Shown here: in pieces, positions 10,401 to 22,700 of the stretch
Position numbering within the stretch: position 1 is the first letter of the stretch
How the letters are laid out: each line of letters begins with the position of its first letter
Source of the DNA: Terebella lapidaria
Lineage: Eukaryota > Annelida > Polychaeta > Terebellida > Terebellidae
Assembly (NCBI GenBank): GCA_949152475.1
Contig: OX424561.1
Location: 7,936,001 to 8,000,000 of the forward strand
DNA length: 64,000 nucleotides
Reading direction: 5' to 3'
The notes under the pieces: model-generated
Seen by the model: the letters and a program-made list of their open reading frames with translations, nothing else
Told to the model about the DNA's origin: nothing
Database searches by the model: none
Made by a program: the position numbers and the translations under genes

Positions 10401-12665
10401 GAGCAAGGTTAATGAAGTTTTTGTTCACATTTAATCTATTGTATACAGAATCAGTATACTTTACTCGAGCTTTTTTCTTCAGATATATACCATGTTATAA
10501 TTGTTCTACATTCAGTTTGATCATGGAATATGGTAACATTAACCGTTAATTCATGTATGTAGGTGTTTGTGAGCAGATCGTTAAAACATGTGCCTTGTGA
10601 CTGTGTGTGTAGATCAAGGAGTTGATGAGTGGCGTGGAGGCAGCTCACATGTCACGACCGCTGCTCAAGGCTCGGCTGTCTGACAAGCAGTGGGAGAGTG
10701 TCGACTACATCAACCAGGCTCTGACGCAGGAGTACGAGTGTCGACGGGAGATGATCCTTAAACGTCTCGACGTCACCATACAGTCTTTCAAGTGGTCCGA
10801 CCGCGTCAAGGTAACATTTCTCATGTTGATTGTAAGTGTTCAGTAACTGAAATAACAGTTGTTAATCAATAGGATTCTTGGGGAGACCATGTTCAGTGCA
10901 TTATTCAATATGTTTAGTAGGTAGGTATTATATTTTTGATACCTGAAAATAGTAATTCTGAAAAAAAAAAAGCTATCCTGAAACTTTCTCCAGGTGTTGT
11001 TCAGGATTTTGTCATGGGATAAATTGTGAGAACAATTTGTTTCAATTGGCACATGTGTCTTGCAGAAGCAAGATGACAAAGTGGTGGCTGTATATCAGCC
11101 CATCAGAAGGAGCCTGTTCAACAAAGTTCAAACAGATATTGCTTCTTTATTGGCTGCCAGAGAAGGTAAGAAACATGTGAAGGAAATAGTTGACAACCGC
11201 CTTTACCTGCGAGAAATATATTGAATATAATTGAATGGACATAACTCATATTGTTGATCTCATTTGTATCTTTCTTTTCAGACTTGTTACGTATTGAAAA
11301 GACCAGCAGTGGCAAATCGAGGGAAAAGACAAAAACACCACTCAACAGAGTCTTGATCGGAAAGGTTGGTATTTAAGGCCATGCTTTATATATATACATA
11401 TATATGTGTCGCTTAAACTGTTGATCTGACCTACATGCTATGTGTGTGTATATTTTTTGGAACCTATGACACCTGTAAAAAGTATTGTCAATCAAAGGGA
11501 GCAGAGCTAAGTAAAGTTTCCAAAGTGACAAGACTGTTATATGTGAAAAAAGTCAGTTTTGAAAGCCTTCTCCCCTTTGATTTAAGGTACCAGACAGAGG
11601 TGGTCGGGCCTATGAGCACGAGATACCTCCTCCTGAAATGCCATCGTTTATGCAGAGACAGCAACCTCAACAACAGAGGCAGGGTGGTATGTATTCAATG
11701 GTGTTGAAATGTGAGGAAAAAATAACTACGGTATATGTTGGCATAACCTTCCAATTAACATGATTAATGATAATCATCTGGCAGATGATGTATCAAGTAG
11801 ATATTATTGTACTTACACCACCATGCCCAGAGTGTTTGTCCATTTCTCCTTGTACAGATTCCTACAATTTTCTCTGTTTCTATCCTGTCCTGTTTACCAA
11901 ACTTGCATGATAGATTAGTAGTTGCAATGGAAAAGCTTTTTCACTAGATATTGATTCTTTTGACTCACTCTGATATTGATTATATTTATTCTGGCTCTGA
12001 TTGGAAACTGACTGAAAATGTTTTTTTGTTGTATTGTTAGGTTGGTCAGGTGGTAACCGTGGTAACAAAGGAAATTTTGGTTATTGGAAACAGAATAAGA
12101 GGGGTCGACGTTACTGATTGTTCTCAGTGATGTAGCATTTCAGGTATGCAAAAAACTGATGTGAAAGAGCTTTTCCACCTTGATGAAACATGCTTAAAAA
12201 TTCAGCAATTTTTTGATAAAATCTATGAATTATGCAGGTGGTCGTGGTGGTCGAGACGACCGCGGTGGGCGTAGCGATGGTGGACGCAGAGGTGGGCGGG
12301 ACCGAGGTGGAGACTGGGGCTCCAATCAGGGCGGCGGTGGTGGTGGGTGGAGCCAAAACAACCAACAATATGGTCAACAGCAAACACACAGCAACCAGCA
12401 AGCCACTGCCTTCTTTGGAGGCTCACAAGGTGGAGGATATCATCAAGGGGGCGGAGCCTATCAGCAAGGAGGCGGAGCCTATCAGCAAGGAGGAGGAGCC
12501 TATCAGCAAGGGGGTGGAGCCTATCAACAAGGGGGTGGAGCCTATCAACAGGGAGGCTATCAACAAGGTTACCAGGGTGGCCAAGGGGGAGGTGGTTACC
12601 AGGGGGGAGGGGGCAGAGGCAGGGGTGGGAGGGGAGGTAGAGGAGGCCGTGGAAGGGGTAGGTAA
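7438..12665 (+). CDS. FAM98: FAM98-family protein, tRNA-ligase complex component with RGG tail
   Basis: FAM98 proteins associate with RTCB, DDX1 and RTRAF in the tRNA-splicing ligase complex. Exons: 7438-7484, 9465-9613, 9764-9820, 9967-10133, 10297-10407, 10613-10810, 11066-11165, 11282-11364, 11587-11686, 12238-12665. All have GT/AG borders and the sum is 1440 nt, i.e. 479 residues plus stop. Diagnostic stretches are MENVENDVLDSLEDLG then YEGPVLEDG at the N-terminus, LRELGCPYPKL, YINQALTQEYECRREM, LKRLDVTIQSFKWSDR, and VPDRGGRAYEHEIPPPEMP before the Gly-rich tail. The tail (about residues 338-479) has RGG clusters, a likely arginine-methylation and RNA-binding region, and a 21-bp coding minisatellite. 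Length agrees with vertebrate FAM98A/B. Intron 1 (about 2 kb) is full of repeats. I cannot tell which vertebrate paralogue it corresponds to. Confidence 0.93.
7596..7705. repeat. Small inverted repeat in FAM98 intron 1
   Basis: TGAAATAGGTCCCGCT (7596-7611) is the exact reverse complement of 7690-7705, and similarity (ATTATGACA) extends inward. It may be a very short miniature element. Confidence 0.5.
7828..8049. mobile_element. Miniature inverted-repeat element, TA-flanked, in FAM98 intron 1
   Basis: About 222 bp with arms of about 68 bp that are near-perfect reverse complements, starting CAGGTGCCAGACCTATTAC and ending in its complement. TA at 7826-7827 and 8050-8051 fits a Tc1/mariner-type target duplication. 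There is no coding capacity. Confidence 0.75.
8380..9170. repeat. Dispersed repeat in FAM98 intron 1
   Basis: Contains repeated CAAGGTCA/AGGTCAAGG words and AAATGGCCGCC-type words, ending in a CCGGCCGGACGAACGG / GACGGACGCAACGTGACG stretch. The 8940-9050 part is the inverted counterpart of 3462-3573. No gene is supported. Confidence 0.45.
12041..12143 (+). other. Candidate alternative (stop-containing) exon of FAM98
   Basis: It is preceded by a good acceptor (TTGTATTGTTAG) and followed by a good donor (CAG|GTATGC). Joined to the exon ending at 11686 it reads in frame GWSGGNRGNKGNFGYWKQN and reaches a TGA at 12115-12117. It is 103 nt long, not a multiple of three. Inclusion would give a 362-residue protein lacking the RGG tail, or a decay-targeted transcript; skipping it gives the 479-residue form. 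Confidence 0.6.
12450..12554 (+). repeat. Coding minisatellite, 5 x 21 bp
   Basis: Five 21-bp units (GGCGGAGCCTATCAGCAAGG plus one base, and variants) encode tandem GGAYQQG heptads in the FAM98 tail. The in-frame unit length lets copy number vary without a frameshift. Confidence 0.85.
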
Positions 12666-13173
12666 CTTCTGTAGTCGGGTCACAAAATTTGAACATTGTG
12701 TTATTGAGTTAAATGGCTATTTTGTTGAACTAACTTGAACACAATTCAACACAATCTGGCTTGTATGTTCAAGATTTTGAACATTGTGTTGAGTTAAATG
12801 GCTATTCTGTTGAACTAACTTCCAGCTGTTTTATGTTGCAGGACTTGTTGGTGTTAATGATCAGCTGATAATTATTTGCTTTGTCTCTGTTTAACATGGA
12901 AGAAATTGTGTGTTGATGAACAATATAAAATGACATATTCCATATAAAATTCACACAGATTATTTGCATGTTCCTAGTCTATATATTTGTGTTATCAACC
13001 AGTTATGACTAGAAAGATATTTTTTTTAGTTTTATGGGCCAAGATGGTGCTTGTTTTACCACTGAATACTGGACTGCCTCCCTTCGAAGGTCACACCCCC
13101 AAGTTTGTTGAGTTATATTTTCTTGACTAATGTACATATGTAACTATGTAAACTATGTACAATGTTAACTCTC

Positions 13174-13179
13174 AATAAA
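13174..13179 (+). terminator. Poly(A) signal of FAM98
   Basis: AATAAA about 510 nt after the FAM98 stop, followed by a GT-rich stretch (CTTGTTTGTGATGG). It is the first canonical signal in the 3' UTR. Confidence 0.75.
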
Positions 13180-13364
13180 GCTTGTTTGTGATGGATTTCT
13201 ATGAGTATCTCTTATGCTTACATTTGTTCGATCAGTATAATTAATTTTTCCGAGTGGTATTCAGGATCTTCTCTCTATGAAACCCAAAATATTGTAAGCA
13301 GTCCATACATTTTGGTTTTTAACATGCGTACAAAAACTGTACAATTGAAAATTTATGGAGGGCA

Positions 13365-13406
13365 TTTATTTTCAGAATTTGTCTGTCTGCATTTGCTGAA
13401 TTTATT
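13365..13406 (-). terminator. Candidate poly(A) signals of CDC16
   Basis: TTTATT on the plus strand at 13365-13370 and 13401-13406 gives two AATAAA signals on the minus strand, about 300-340 nt after the CDC16 stop. They lie about 0.2 kb from the opposing FAM98 signal. Confidence 0.6.
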
Positions 13407-13702
13407 CACAAGCTTGTTACAATGGTATATATAACAACATTTATGGCACAATCATTTCACATGACTAATTCCAAACTGATACATTTCTTTTAACGTCGCC
13501 AATAGGCTTGGAAACCAGATCGATTTTAACACGATCAAAGAACAACTGCTATCGGTAAGCATAATATAAGTTGGTAGGTGTGAACATCAGTTAAAGACCA
13601 TCCTATGGGTAATCTGAGGTAAAGTTGCTGACGTTGCACTGTCAAGCACAGCATGCAGGAGGATTTTTCACAGTTGTAGAGTTTTTGAGAAGGAAGCTGT
13701 TG

Positions 13703-16700
13703 TCAAGTGTCGTCAGCGTCGGTATCTATGGCCATGCTGCTGTCTCCCATGGTAACGTCCATCTCCATACTGGGGCTGTCTTCTGGCGGTGACAGTTTGT
13801 TGACCATTGGCGTTGACATTGACACGGATAGGTCTGGTGCCGACAACTCGGTATCCGTGACGGATATCTCATTGTCTGATGAGGGGGATGTTATCAACTT
13901 GGCATCCGTCGTGAATATAGGTAGCGGGTCCGGGAGACCTACCGTACAGTATATCGAAATCATCAAAGAAAGCACAGTGTGATTACCATCAGAATAATAT
14001 TGCACAAAATTTTCGGAGATTCTAAGAGCGAATGTGGTAAACAAGAACACAGGATCGCTTGATCAATCATTCCTGCAGGCAATTACAGAGTACACTACAC
14101 ATGTATATGCCTACTTACCGTCACACGGCGAGACTTCGTTCATCATCTGCTCTAGACTGTAGTACAACATGGTCTTGGAGAATGTGTCGTCACGTCGGAG
14201 CCCTAGGGCCTGGTGAGATAGGTACCAAAGTAGACCTAGTGTGTGTCCAATCATCTTTTCCCATATGTAACTTGGCAGTCAAAGAGGGAAGATTCAGCAG
14301 GATAATAACGAACCCCTCCCCCCCCCCCCCCCCATATACAAAACTGGTGCGACACGTCATGACTCATGAGCAATAGGAAGTTTTAACTTGTTTAAAACCA
14401 GTATTTATTACATACCTACCTCTATAATAAACTCTTTGGGTAATCTTACCTTGGCATTCAAAGAAGAGGAGAGAGAAATGAATGTCACAAGAATTTTCTC
14501 AAAATTCCTGACATCCATCTCGAACTCGAAATTGAAGGAAATTACTCTCACACATCTCAGATTCCCCGCGGTGTAGATGTGACGTCACACCGGTCATATG
14601 ATTGACCTTAACCGCCATTAATTTGCCCACCTGGTTAAGGCAGGGGAGGCGGGAGGGAGAATAATCGTGTTTATTATAGAGGTAGGTATGTAATAAATAC
14701 TGGTTTTAAACAAGTTAAAACTTCCTATTTATTGCCATACCACTACCTCTATAATAAACTCTTTGGGTTATATCAGAATAACCAAAGGAGGTGGGTTTAA
14801 CCCTCTCCCGGGAATTTCATCACCGATGTGTGAGAGTAGGAAATATCCATTGAAAGTAGTAAATATTGTGTTTTACTTTTAAATTATAATTTTAAGTCGA
14901 AAATACATATTTACAGGATATTTACAACTATACCATAATACACGCCTGAATTACCTTCAGATGCATGGAGACGAGCAGGGGCTCTGCAGAGGTGACTTTC
15001 CTCTTGCAGAAGAACAAAAATTTCCCTCGCCAAAGAAGAGGAGCAACTCCCCTGGGAGTCGACCTCAGGTGCATCTGTACAGAGGCGTGCTGATCTATTT
15101 ACAGGTATCTACAGCTGGACTACACGCTCCGCCGCCACCAGTCGTCCAAGCTGGAGGCCGGAGTCATCCTCCCAAGCTAACTCCCTGAGATAGAAAGAAG
15201 TGAATGTGTTATGAGATTTCCAGGTACAGGCAGACATGACATCATTCAGAGACACTTTATTTGTAAAGGCAAGTGAAGCCGCGAGAGCCCTCACATCATG
15301 CGCTTTGACTCTGAAACCTGTGGATTTTTTCGCCTGTGACTTTTCATAGCAAAATCTAACACACTTCTTGATCCAAGATGAGATCGTAGCAGGACGGATA
15401 TCATTTGGAAAATCCTTAAGATAGGACACGAAAAGCAAACGCTTGCCGAGATGCAGCTCACGCGTACGATTAACGTAGATGCGGAGGGCTCGCACGGGAC
15501 AAAGCTTCGCGTCTTCCTCCAGGCCCGGCCCCAGAGAAGGAGTCAGGGCGGGAATGGAAAAGCTCAATAATGGCGTACCTGCTAATTGAGTTTTGGCCAG
15601 AAAGGAGGGAATGACTCCGAGGAGAACCGAGGAGCCATCCGACTTCCACTTAACTTTGGAAAAGGACAGAGCGTGAAGCTCACTCCGTCGCTTCCCGGAA
15701 GCCAGAGCCAAAAGGAAGACCGTCTTAAACGTCAGCAACTTTAGTGAGGCCCGCTCAAGGGGTTCGAACGGATCTTTTCTTAAGACGTTGAGAACAAGCG
15801 ATAGATCCCACTCAGGAACCGGGTTCCTAGCTTTCGGTCTTTCGATCTCGAAACTATTAATCAACGCAGTCAAACCTTGATCATGACCAAAATCGATCCC
15901 AAGTTTGGGTTTTAGAGTCTTCGCGATAGCCGTACGGTAACCCGCGATCGTGGATGGAGCTCGCCCTTCATTGAACTTTTCGAGAAGAAATTCGGAAATT
16001 AGGGGAGCATCGACTCTGAAAGGACTAACCTTCCGGCGACGACACCAAGCACAGAAGGAAGTCCACTTCGATTGGTAGACTGCCAAAGAAGATTTTCGAT
16101 TTGATCGGGCGATCCTAGCGGACACCTCCCTTGAAAATCCCTTCTTTCGGAAACATCGCTCGACAATATCCAGGCATGAAGCTTCAGACTTGCGGGAGCC
16201 TGATGAAACATGCTGGAGCGAGGTTGTTTGAGGAGGTCCCACCGATCCGGAAGCTGACGAGGGAAGTCTACTATCAACTCCAGAAGGTCCGGGAACCACG
16301 ACCTCTGCGGTAGACACGGAGCAATCAGCAGGAGGCGACACTGGTGAGTCCGAAACTTGGCGATCACCTTGTCCAACAACACCGCTGGGGGGTAAGCATA
16401 CGCGTACATGCCCTCCCAGGACGTCGACATCGCATCCACTGACATGGCCGTGGGATCGGGAATGGGAGACACAAACGAAGGAAGTTTGTGGTTCCACCGG
16501 GTCGCAAACAAATCGACCATCGGCGTGCCCCATAGGCCGCAGAGAGATTGGAATACCCTGGGGGCAAGACTCCACTCCATGGCCTGGACCTGGCCCCTCC
16601 GGGAGAGGCGGTCCGCCCAAACATTCATATGACCAGGGATATGCCTCGCGAAAAGCGAAATACCCCGGTCGTGACACCAGAGCAGGAGGTCGATAGCGGC

Positions 16701-19700
16701 CTGGCACAGCGACTGGGACTTCGTACCGCCCTGCTTGTTGATGTAAGCGACAACGGTGGAGTTGTCGGTGGCCACCAACACAGCCTGATTGAGGAAATGT
16801 GTTTCCCAATGCCTGAGAGCCAAGAACACGGCCTCCAGTTCCAACAGGTTTATGTGCCATTCCTGCTGAGACGAAGACCAGGTGCCCGAGACCTCGCTGT
16901 CGTCCCAGTGAGCGCCCCAGCCGTCCATACTGGCATCCGTAAATACGTGCCTGGATGGAAGCGGCCGGCGGAATGACGACCCTCGGAGCAGATTGACGGG
17001 ATCCAGCCACCATTGCAGATGGGAAACGACTTCCGGAGAGACCTGCACGAGCTGGGATCTGTCTCCCGTGACCTGGGACCATTGAGAGTGTAGATGCCGC
17101 TGAATAGGCCGCATGTGCAGGCGGCCCAACGGAACTAACTTTTCCGTGGACGCCAGCATCCCGAGAAGGGACTGCCAGCGTCTGGCCGTCTGTGGAATGC
17201 GACGAAGGAAGCCTTCTGACAGCACGGATAATTTTGACTGACGATCCAGCGTCGGCAACACAGTCTCTGAGGTAGTCTGATAACGATACCCCAAGAAGAC
17301 GAAGTCTCGACGCGGTGACAAGTCGGACTTTTTTTGGTTGATTTTGAACCCCATCCGTGAGCATAGATTTACCACAAACTGTGCTTGGACGATCAGCGTT
17401 TCGCGACAATGGTGCCGGATTAGCCAATCGTCGAGATATTGGTGGATAAAAATCCCCCGCTTGTGGGCGAGAATCTGGACTTCCCGAGCCACCATGGTGA
17501 AAATCCACGGCGCTGTCGATAATCCGAACGGGAGCGCCCGAAACTGCCATACGCGGCCGAGATAGAGAAATCTCAGGTATTTGCGAACTGCAGGTTTCAT
17601 TGGAATATGGAAATAGGCATCTTTGAGATCGATCGTTACCACCCACGAATCGCGAGGCATGACTGAACGAACTTGCTCCGGCGTTTCCATGGAAAACGTC
17701 GGCACGATTAAGAACTTGTTCAACGGAGAAAGATCTATCACTGGTCTCCAACCCCCCGACGCTTTGGGAACCACAAACAACACGCTGTAGAACCCGGGAG
17801 TGTCCCCGGGAGCAGGTTCTATCGCTTGTTTCTCGATCATCGCCGTTATCTCCTCGTGGAGAACACGGCGGCGTTCTGGATCGTTTGGAAGAGTGAAACC
17901 CCTTGGGACGGGCGATAACGGTGGCAATTTCTCGAATTTCAGGCCGAATCCTCGACGGAGCGTCGAGACGACCCAGGGGCAAGCCCCGAGCCGCTCCCAC
18001 TCTTTCCAAAACAGAATTAAACGAGCTCCTACGGGCTCGTCTGAGGAAGGAATATCGACCGAAACGAGCTGACCATGCAGCTCTTCTCGACACTCGAGCA
18101 AAGGATCCGGCCCGGAATCCGAAGCTATACGTACCCGGTTTCTTTTCCCCTGCGGGCTTGGGAGCCTCGCCACGGCCACGGCCTCGACCTCGACCGCGAT
18201 CTCCTCGGGTGCTGCCGGCAGGGGCCCCACGAAAGGGCAGACCAGAGGCCCTGCCTCGGGCCCTGCCGCGGCCACGACCTGGCTGCTGCTGCGGCTGGGC
18301 TTGCTGTGTAGGGGGCTGAGGTTTCTTGAAAGCTGACACCATCTGCTGAGTGAGCCGTTCCAAAGACTTGGACTGGCTCAGGAGGGCGTTGGAGGTGGAA
18401 GACTTCGCAGCCTTTTCGTCCGCCTCCTTCTTCACCTCACGCAGGTCCGCTGAACGGTCCGGTAAGAGCAGGGAGGTGGGAGTCCCGGAGGTGGGGATGA
18501 CCGGGTGCAGGACCCTCATGTCCGACATCAACTGGTCGGGAACCTCGAACCTCAGGGAGGACAGGAACGCGTCACGACGCCAGAGCTCAGACACCCAGAG
18601 TGCGTGGGAGTCTAGAGCAACCTTATCACCAACGCCCTTGCCGATCGAGGTCACCAGGGACGCGCAACTGAGAAGGGCCTCCGCGAGTTCATCCCGATCC
18701 AAATCCGGATTGTTCAGTACTTGGTCGTGGCACTGTAAAATGGCTCTCTTGGTGGCCATGGAAAGCCAATCCATGGCAGAGTCTGTGGCCAGACCAACCC
18801 GCACGGTATGCTGGAATTCGGCTAGCGCTCCCCAAGGAATGTCCACCGACTTGGGTTCCTTAAAGAAGGAAAAGTGGGGGTGGTGCCTCCTCAAGGTGGT
18901 CGGCCTGTCGTCCAGCTCCGACGAGGTGTAATAATCTGTAACAGACGGACGGGAAGGAAAGGCGCCTATCGCGGTCTTGTTCGTCCTGACCGTCTCCTCG
19001 ATTCGCTCCTGCATGGAGCCACGGACTCCAGCCGAGAGGGGAAAACGTAGGGCGTCCTTCGACGGCCGTGGATGCTCCATCTCCGACGATATCATAGATC
19101 TCGCGACCTTCTTGACTGGCGGCGGAGCATGTTCTTCGGGCCACAAACCCGGGAGGACCCTCTTCACGAAGTCCAGCTTCTCTCCCCAAGACAAGGGGTC
19201 ATCGGACTCGGACTGAGCGAGCTCCTGGTCGGACTCGGCCTTACGCTTCAGGGGCAGCGTAAGACCCGAAGGACCAGGCAACGGCTGAGCCGGTGGAGAA
19301 GATTCCCCATCCGAGGGCGGGTCTTCCCTGGGAAGAGACGGAGAAGGAGGAGGAGGTGGCGGCTGTTGTGGCGGAGGGAACCTCGCCAGGAACTGTTGCC
19401 ACTGTCCCAACATCTCGGCCCGAAAAGCCTCCAGTTCGCCCCTGAGGCGCTGCTCGGGCGGAACAGTAGGAGAAGTCCCCTGGACTGGAGAGTCGTGCGG
19501 CTCCGGCGGACCAGTGGACCCCTGGGCTACCTGGGCGAACGACATCATGCCCTGGCTCGAGGCAAAAGAGCAGACGGGAAGGGAAGAGAGAGGGGAGTCG
19601 TCCTGAATATCCTCGGCAATCTGAAAAATATGAACAGAATTATTACCGGAACAAACGGGTGAGCCTGGAAACAACGGGGTCCCAGAAACCCGTGGGTTTG

Positions 19701-22700
19701 GACAGCTCAAAACCATTGGCTCCCGGTCCCTACCGGCCACGGCTAAAGGGGCCACGGCCTGGGGTCCAGTTACCGGCGGGAACTCGGGAACCGGCGGCCG
19801 AAACACTGGCGTAACGGACCCGGACCGAAATCCGCCCTGGCTCTTGGGTTGAATCCCAGCCCCGGGGGCCGGAGCCCGACCCGGAGGGGGAAACAACACT
19901 CTCTGTCCAGAGGGATCCCGGGCGCAGGGAACCGTCGTGAGCCCGACGGAACCGGCAGACCCCGAAACCACACTCGGACACTGAAACCCAGGTCGTTCAG
20001 CCAGAGAAGCATGAGAACGAGGGGCCAGTAGAGAGGGAGCCAAAAGTGAGCCACACAAACCCGTAGGTTGTGGGGAAGTTAGGGTGCCGAGAGCCGAACG
20101 CGCGGCTCCCGGGACCCGTACCTGGCTGAAAGAAAATGACAATGATAAATCAAAACTTACAGCACAAACAGCATTGGTTAACTGCAAATCTAAACGCCGC
20201 TTGCGTTCCTCAGACGCCTTGGGACGCGGCCTGGCGCTATCAGAATCTGACGGGGAAGGGGGAGTAGGGCAACCAGCAAACCTGCGGGCCTGAATCTCCC
20301 GTAAGCCTTGAAGACAGAGTTTCCACTCGTCGATGGACCAATCCGCGCATAACTCACAGGTGGCTGAAGGACGGCAATAAACAGTGTCCCTACACTGCCA
20401 GCAGGCGTTATGAGCCTCCCACTTAGGAAGGTAGTGTTTGCAAACGATGCACTTCATATCTGAAACATATCAAACATCGAAGTACAAACGGGCGATAATG
20501 GGGGAAGGAAAGGGGCCTGGGGAGGCTTTACCATTTCCTCCCAAAAAATCGCAAATCACTAACTCTAAGCTAGTCTAACAACGAAAGAACGATCTACTGA
20601 AGAAAAAGCTGTGCAAAGAACAGCCTAAAGACGATCGTAGACGTGAAGAAATTCGACTTTGAATGCCGAAAGCAAGACTTGCTGCACATCCAACAATGGA
20701 GGAGCAAATTAATGGCGGTTAAGGTCAATCATATGACCGGTGTGACGTCACATCTACACCGCGGGGAATCTGAGATGTGTGAGAGTAATTTCCTTCAATT
20801 TCGAGTTCGAGATGGATGTCAGGAATTTTGAGAAAATTCTTGTGACATTCATTTCTCTCTCCTCTTCTTTGAATGCCAAGGTAAGATTACCCAAAGAGTT
20901 TATTATAGAGGTAGTGGTATGGCAATAAATATGTTACTCACTCCAAATGATATGCAATTGGTGACAAGTGAATTATTAGTTGGGCAGCACAGATACTGAA
21001 ACTACTTTTGAGGATACTGAGTCATTGTCTCACCTTGTGGAAGTAGTGCACGGCTTGCTCGTAGTTGGCCTTGAGGGCGTGTACATAGCCTACTGCTGAC
21101 AGTGTCGCTGGGTTCTGTGGTTGTAGCACCAACGCCCGTCTGTGGTAACTCAGAGCCTCTTCATACTTCCTGCGGAACGATACTAAGTGTCAGTCCACGG
21201 GTAGAGTTTCAAGTCAGTTGGTGGAACATACCACTAATGTGGTTCTATGAATGCAACCTTAATCACAAAGAGCCAAACTGGTGTACAAAATTATGTTTCA
21301 AGGGCTTCCAGAGAAATTACAACAAATATATTTTGTGTATCAGGGTTGTGAATGTAATAATTTACCAAAATTTCATATTTATAACTTTCTGCAAATAAAG
21401 TCTTGTTCAGCTCAGGCTGTGTGAGGTTATTACCGTATGTTGCGTACCTGAGTTTACGGCAGACGTGGCCGAGGTTATTGAGGAGCGGCTCCCACTTATC
21501 GACCATGACCTCGTGACTGGCACTCTCCACCTTGTGCCGAGCATCCAGCAGGTATCCCTCCGCCTGTGCATAGCTGCTCGCCAACGAGGGGATAATTAAA
21601 AACTCGGCAATTACTTTCACTGAATAGTTTGTGTTGGTATTTTTTTGGGTAAAATTTTCAATGTAAATTTTGACCTCTCTTTTCAACTTGAGAGAAGTGT
21701 CAATCAAAAAATTCACAACGTTATTCTCAAACTGTTGTAGAAGAAAAAGAAAGTGATCATACTCCTGATTTTTGAAGGAGACAACCCCCATCTCATGAAG
21801 AACGAACGGATCCTCTGGAGCTACAGACAGCGCTTGTGTGAAGAACCTCTCTGCCAGCTTGGCGTTGTTAGTCAATCCATACTCCAGACCAATATACAAC
21901 ACAGGCAGGTGACATCTGTTGTAGCAACAGGTATTTTTTGACACATCTTCCTCAAAGCAAAATTCTTATTAATCAGTGGCAATTCATTTGTATTCAAGGA
22001 GGTCATTTAACATGTACATTTACTATAATCAGAAATGCTATAATGATATCTTCAAGTCTGAGTATATACCCTCTCATTAGCTGCGAAGCTGTGAAGTACG
22101 CAGCCATTGCCTGATCATGCTCATTTTCCACAGCAAATGAGTGTCCAAATGCAAGCCATGCTGGACCAAACACTCGGTCCACTGTTGTAGCTTTGCTAGA
22201 AAATGTGAAAAATCCAAACAAAAATATTAATGGCTGATTGACAGACACCATTACAGTCAAATGGAACTCTTGCATTTCAATCAGTATTAACCGGAGACAT
22301 TTCAATATATTTTTGAATGAGCATAGCATCGATAGCAATAATACACACCTGAGATATCTTCGGGCTGGATCGTTCTTGCCAACAAGCAGATAGTAGCAGC
22401 CAGTCGCAAACCAGGACACCGCTTTGTTGGGATACATGTCCACGAGCTTGTGAGCCAGGGCGAAGAGTTCTGTGGAATAAATGGAACTCCTCCTGCTAAG
22501 AACTATCTCATTACATGGCAAACTGATTAAAGTTGTAAATTCATAACAGTTGTGTGAAAATGTTTTTCCAACACTAAAATCAATATAGATAGGTCTCGCA
22601 ACATCAGTGGATTTCGAAGGCATGGGGTGATGAGTTGAAACATGTCTCAACTCATTCAAGGGAGGATCTACAACTCACCATTGCTCTTGCGAAGTTCAAC

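Larger units (their letters stand above)
14376..20931 (-). mobile_element. DIRS-type tyrosine-recombinase retrotransposon, apparently full length
   Basis: A 6.56 kb element in CDC16 intron 14, same strand as CDC16. It has inverted terminal repeats (14376-14626 and 20703-20931), an internal complementary region (about 14670-14768) that joins the complements of both termini, and overlapping frames for a gag-like protein, reverse transcriptase/RNase H and a tyrosine recombinase. No stop codons or frameshifts interrupt these domains. There are no target duplications, as expected for recombinase-mediated insertion of this class. Confidence 0.93.

Noticed and set aside
12223..12738. 157- and 168-codon frames overlapping the FAM98 tail
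   Set aside because: Off-frame shadows of the Gly-rich repeat exon; the RGG frame is the one that joins in phase with the upstream exons.
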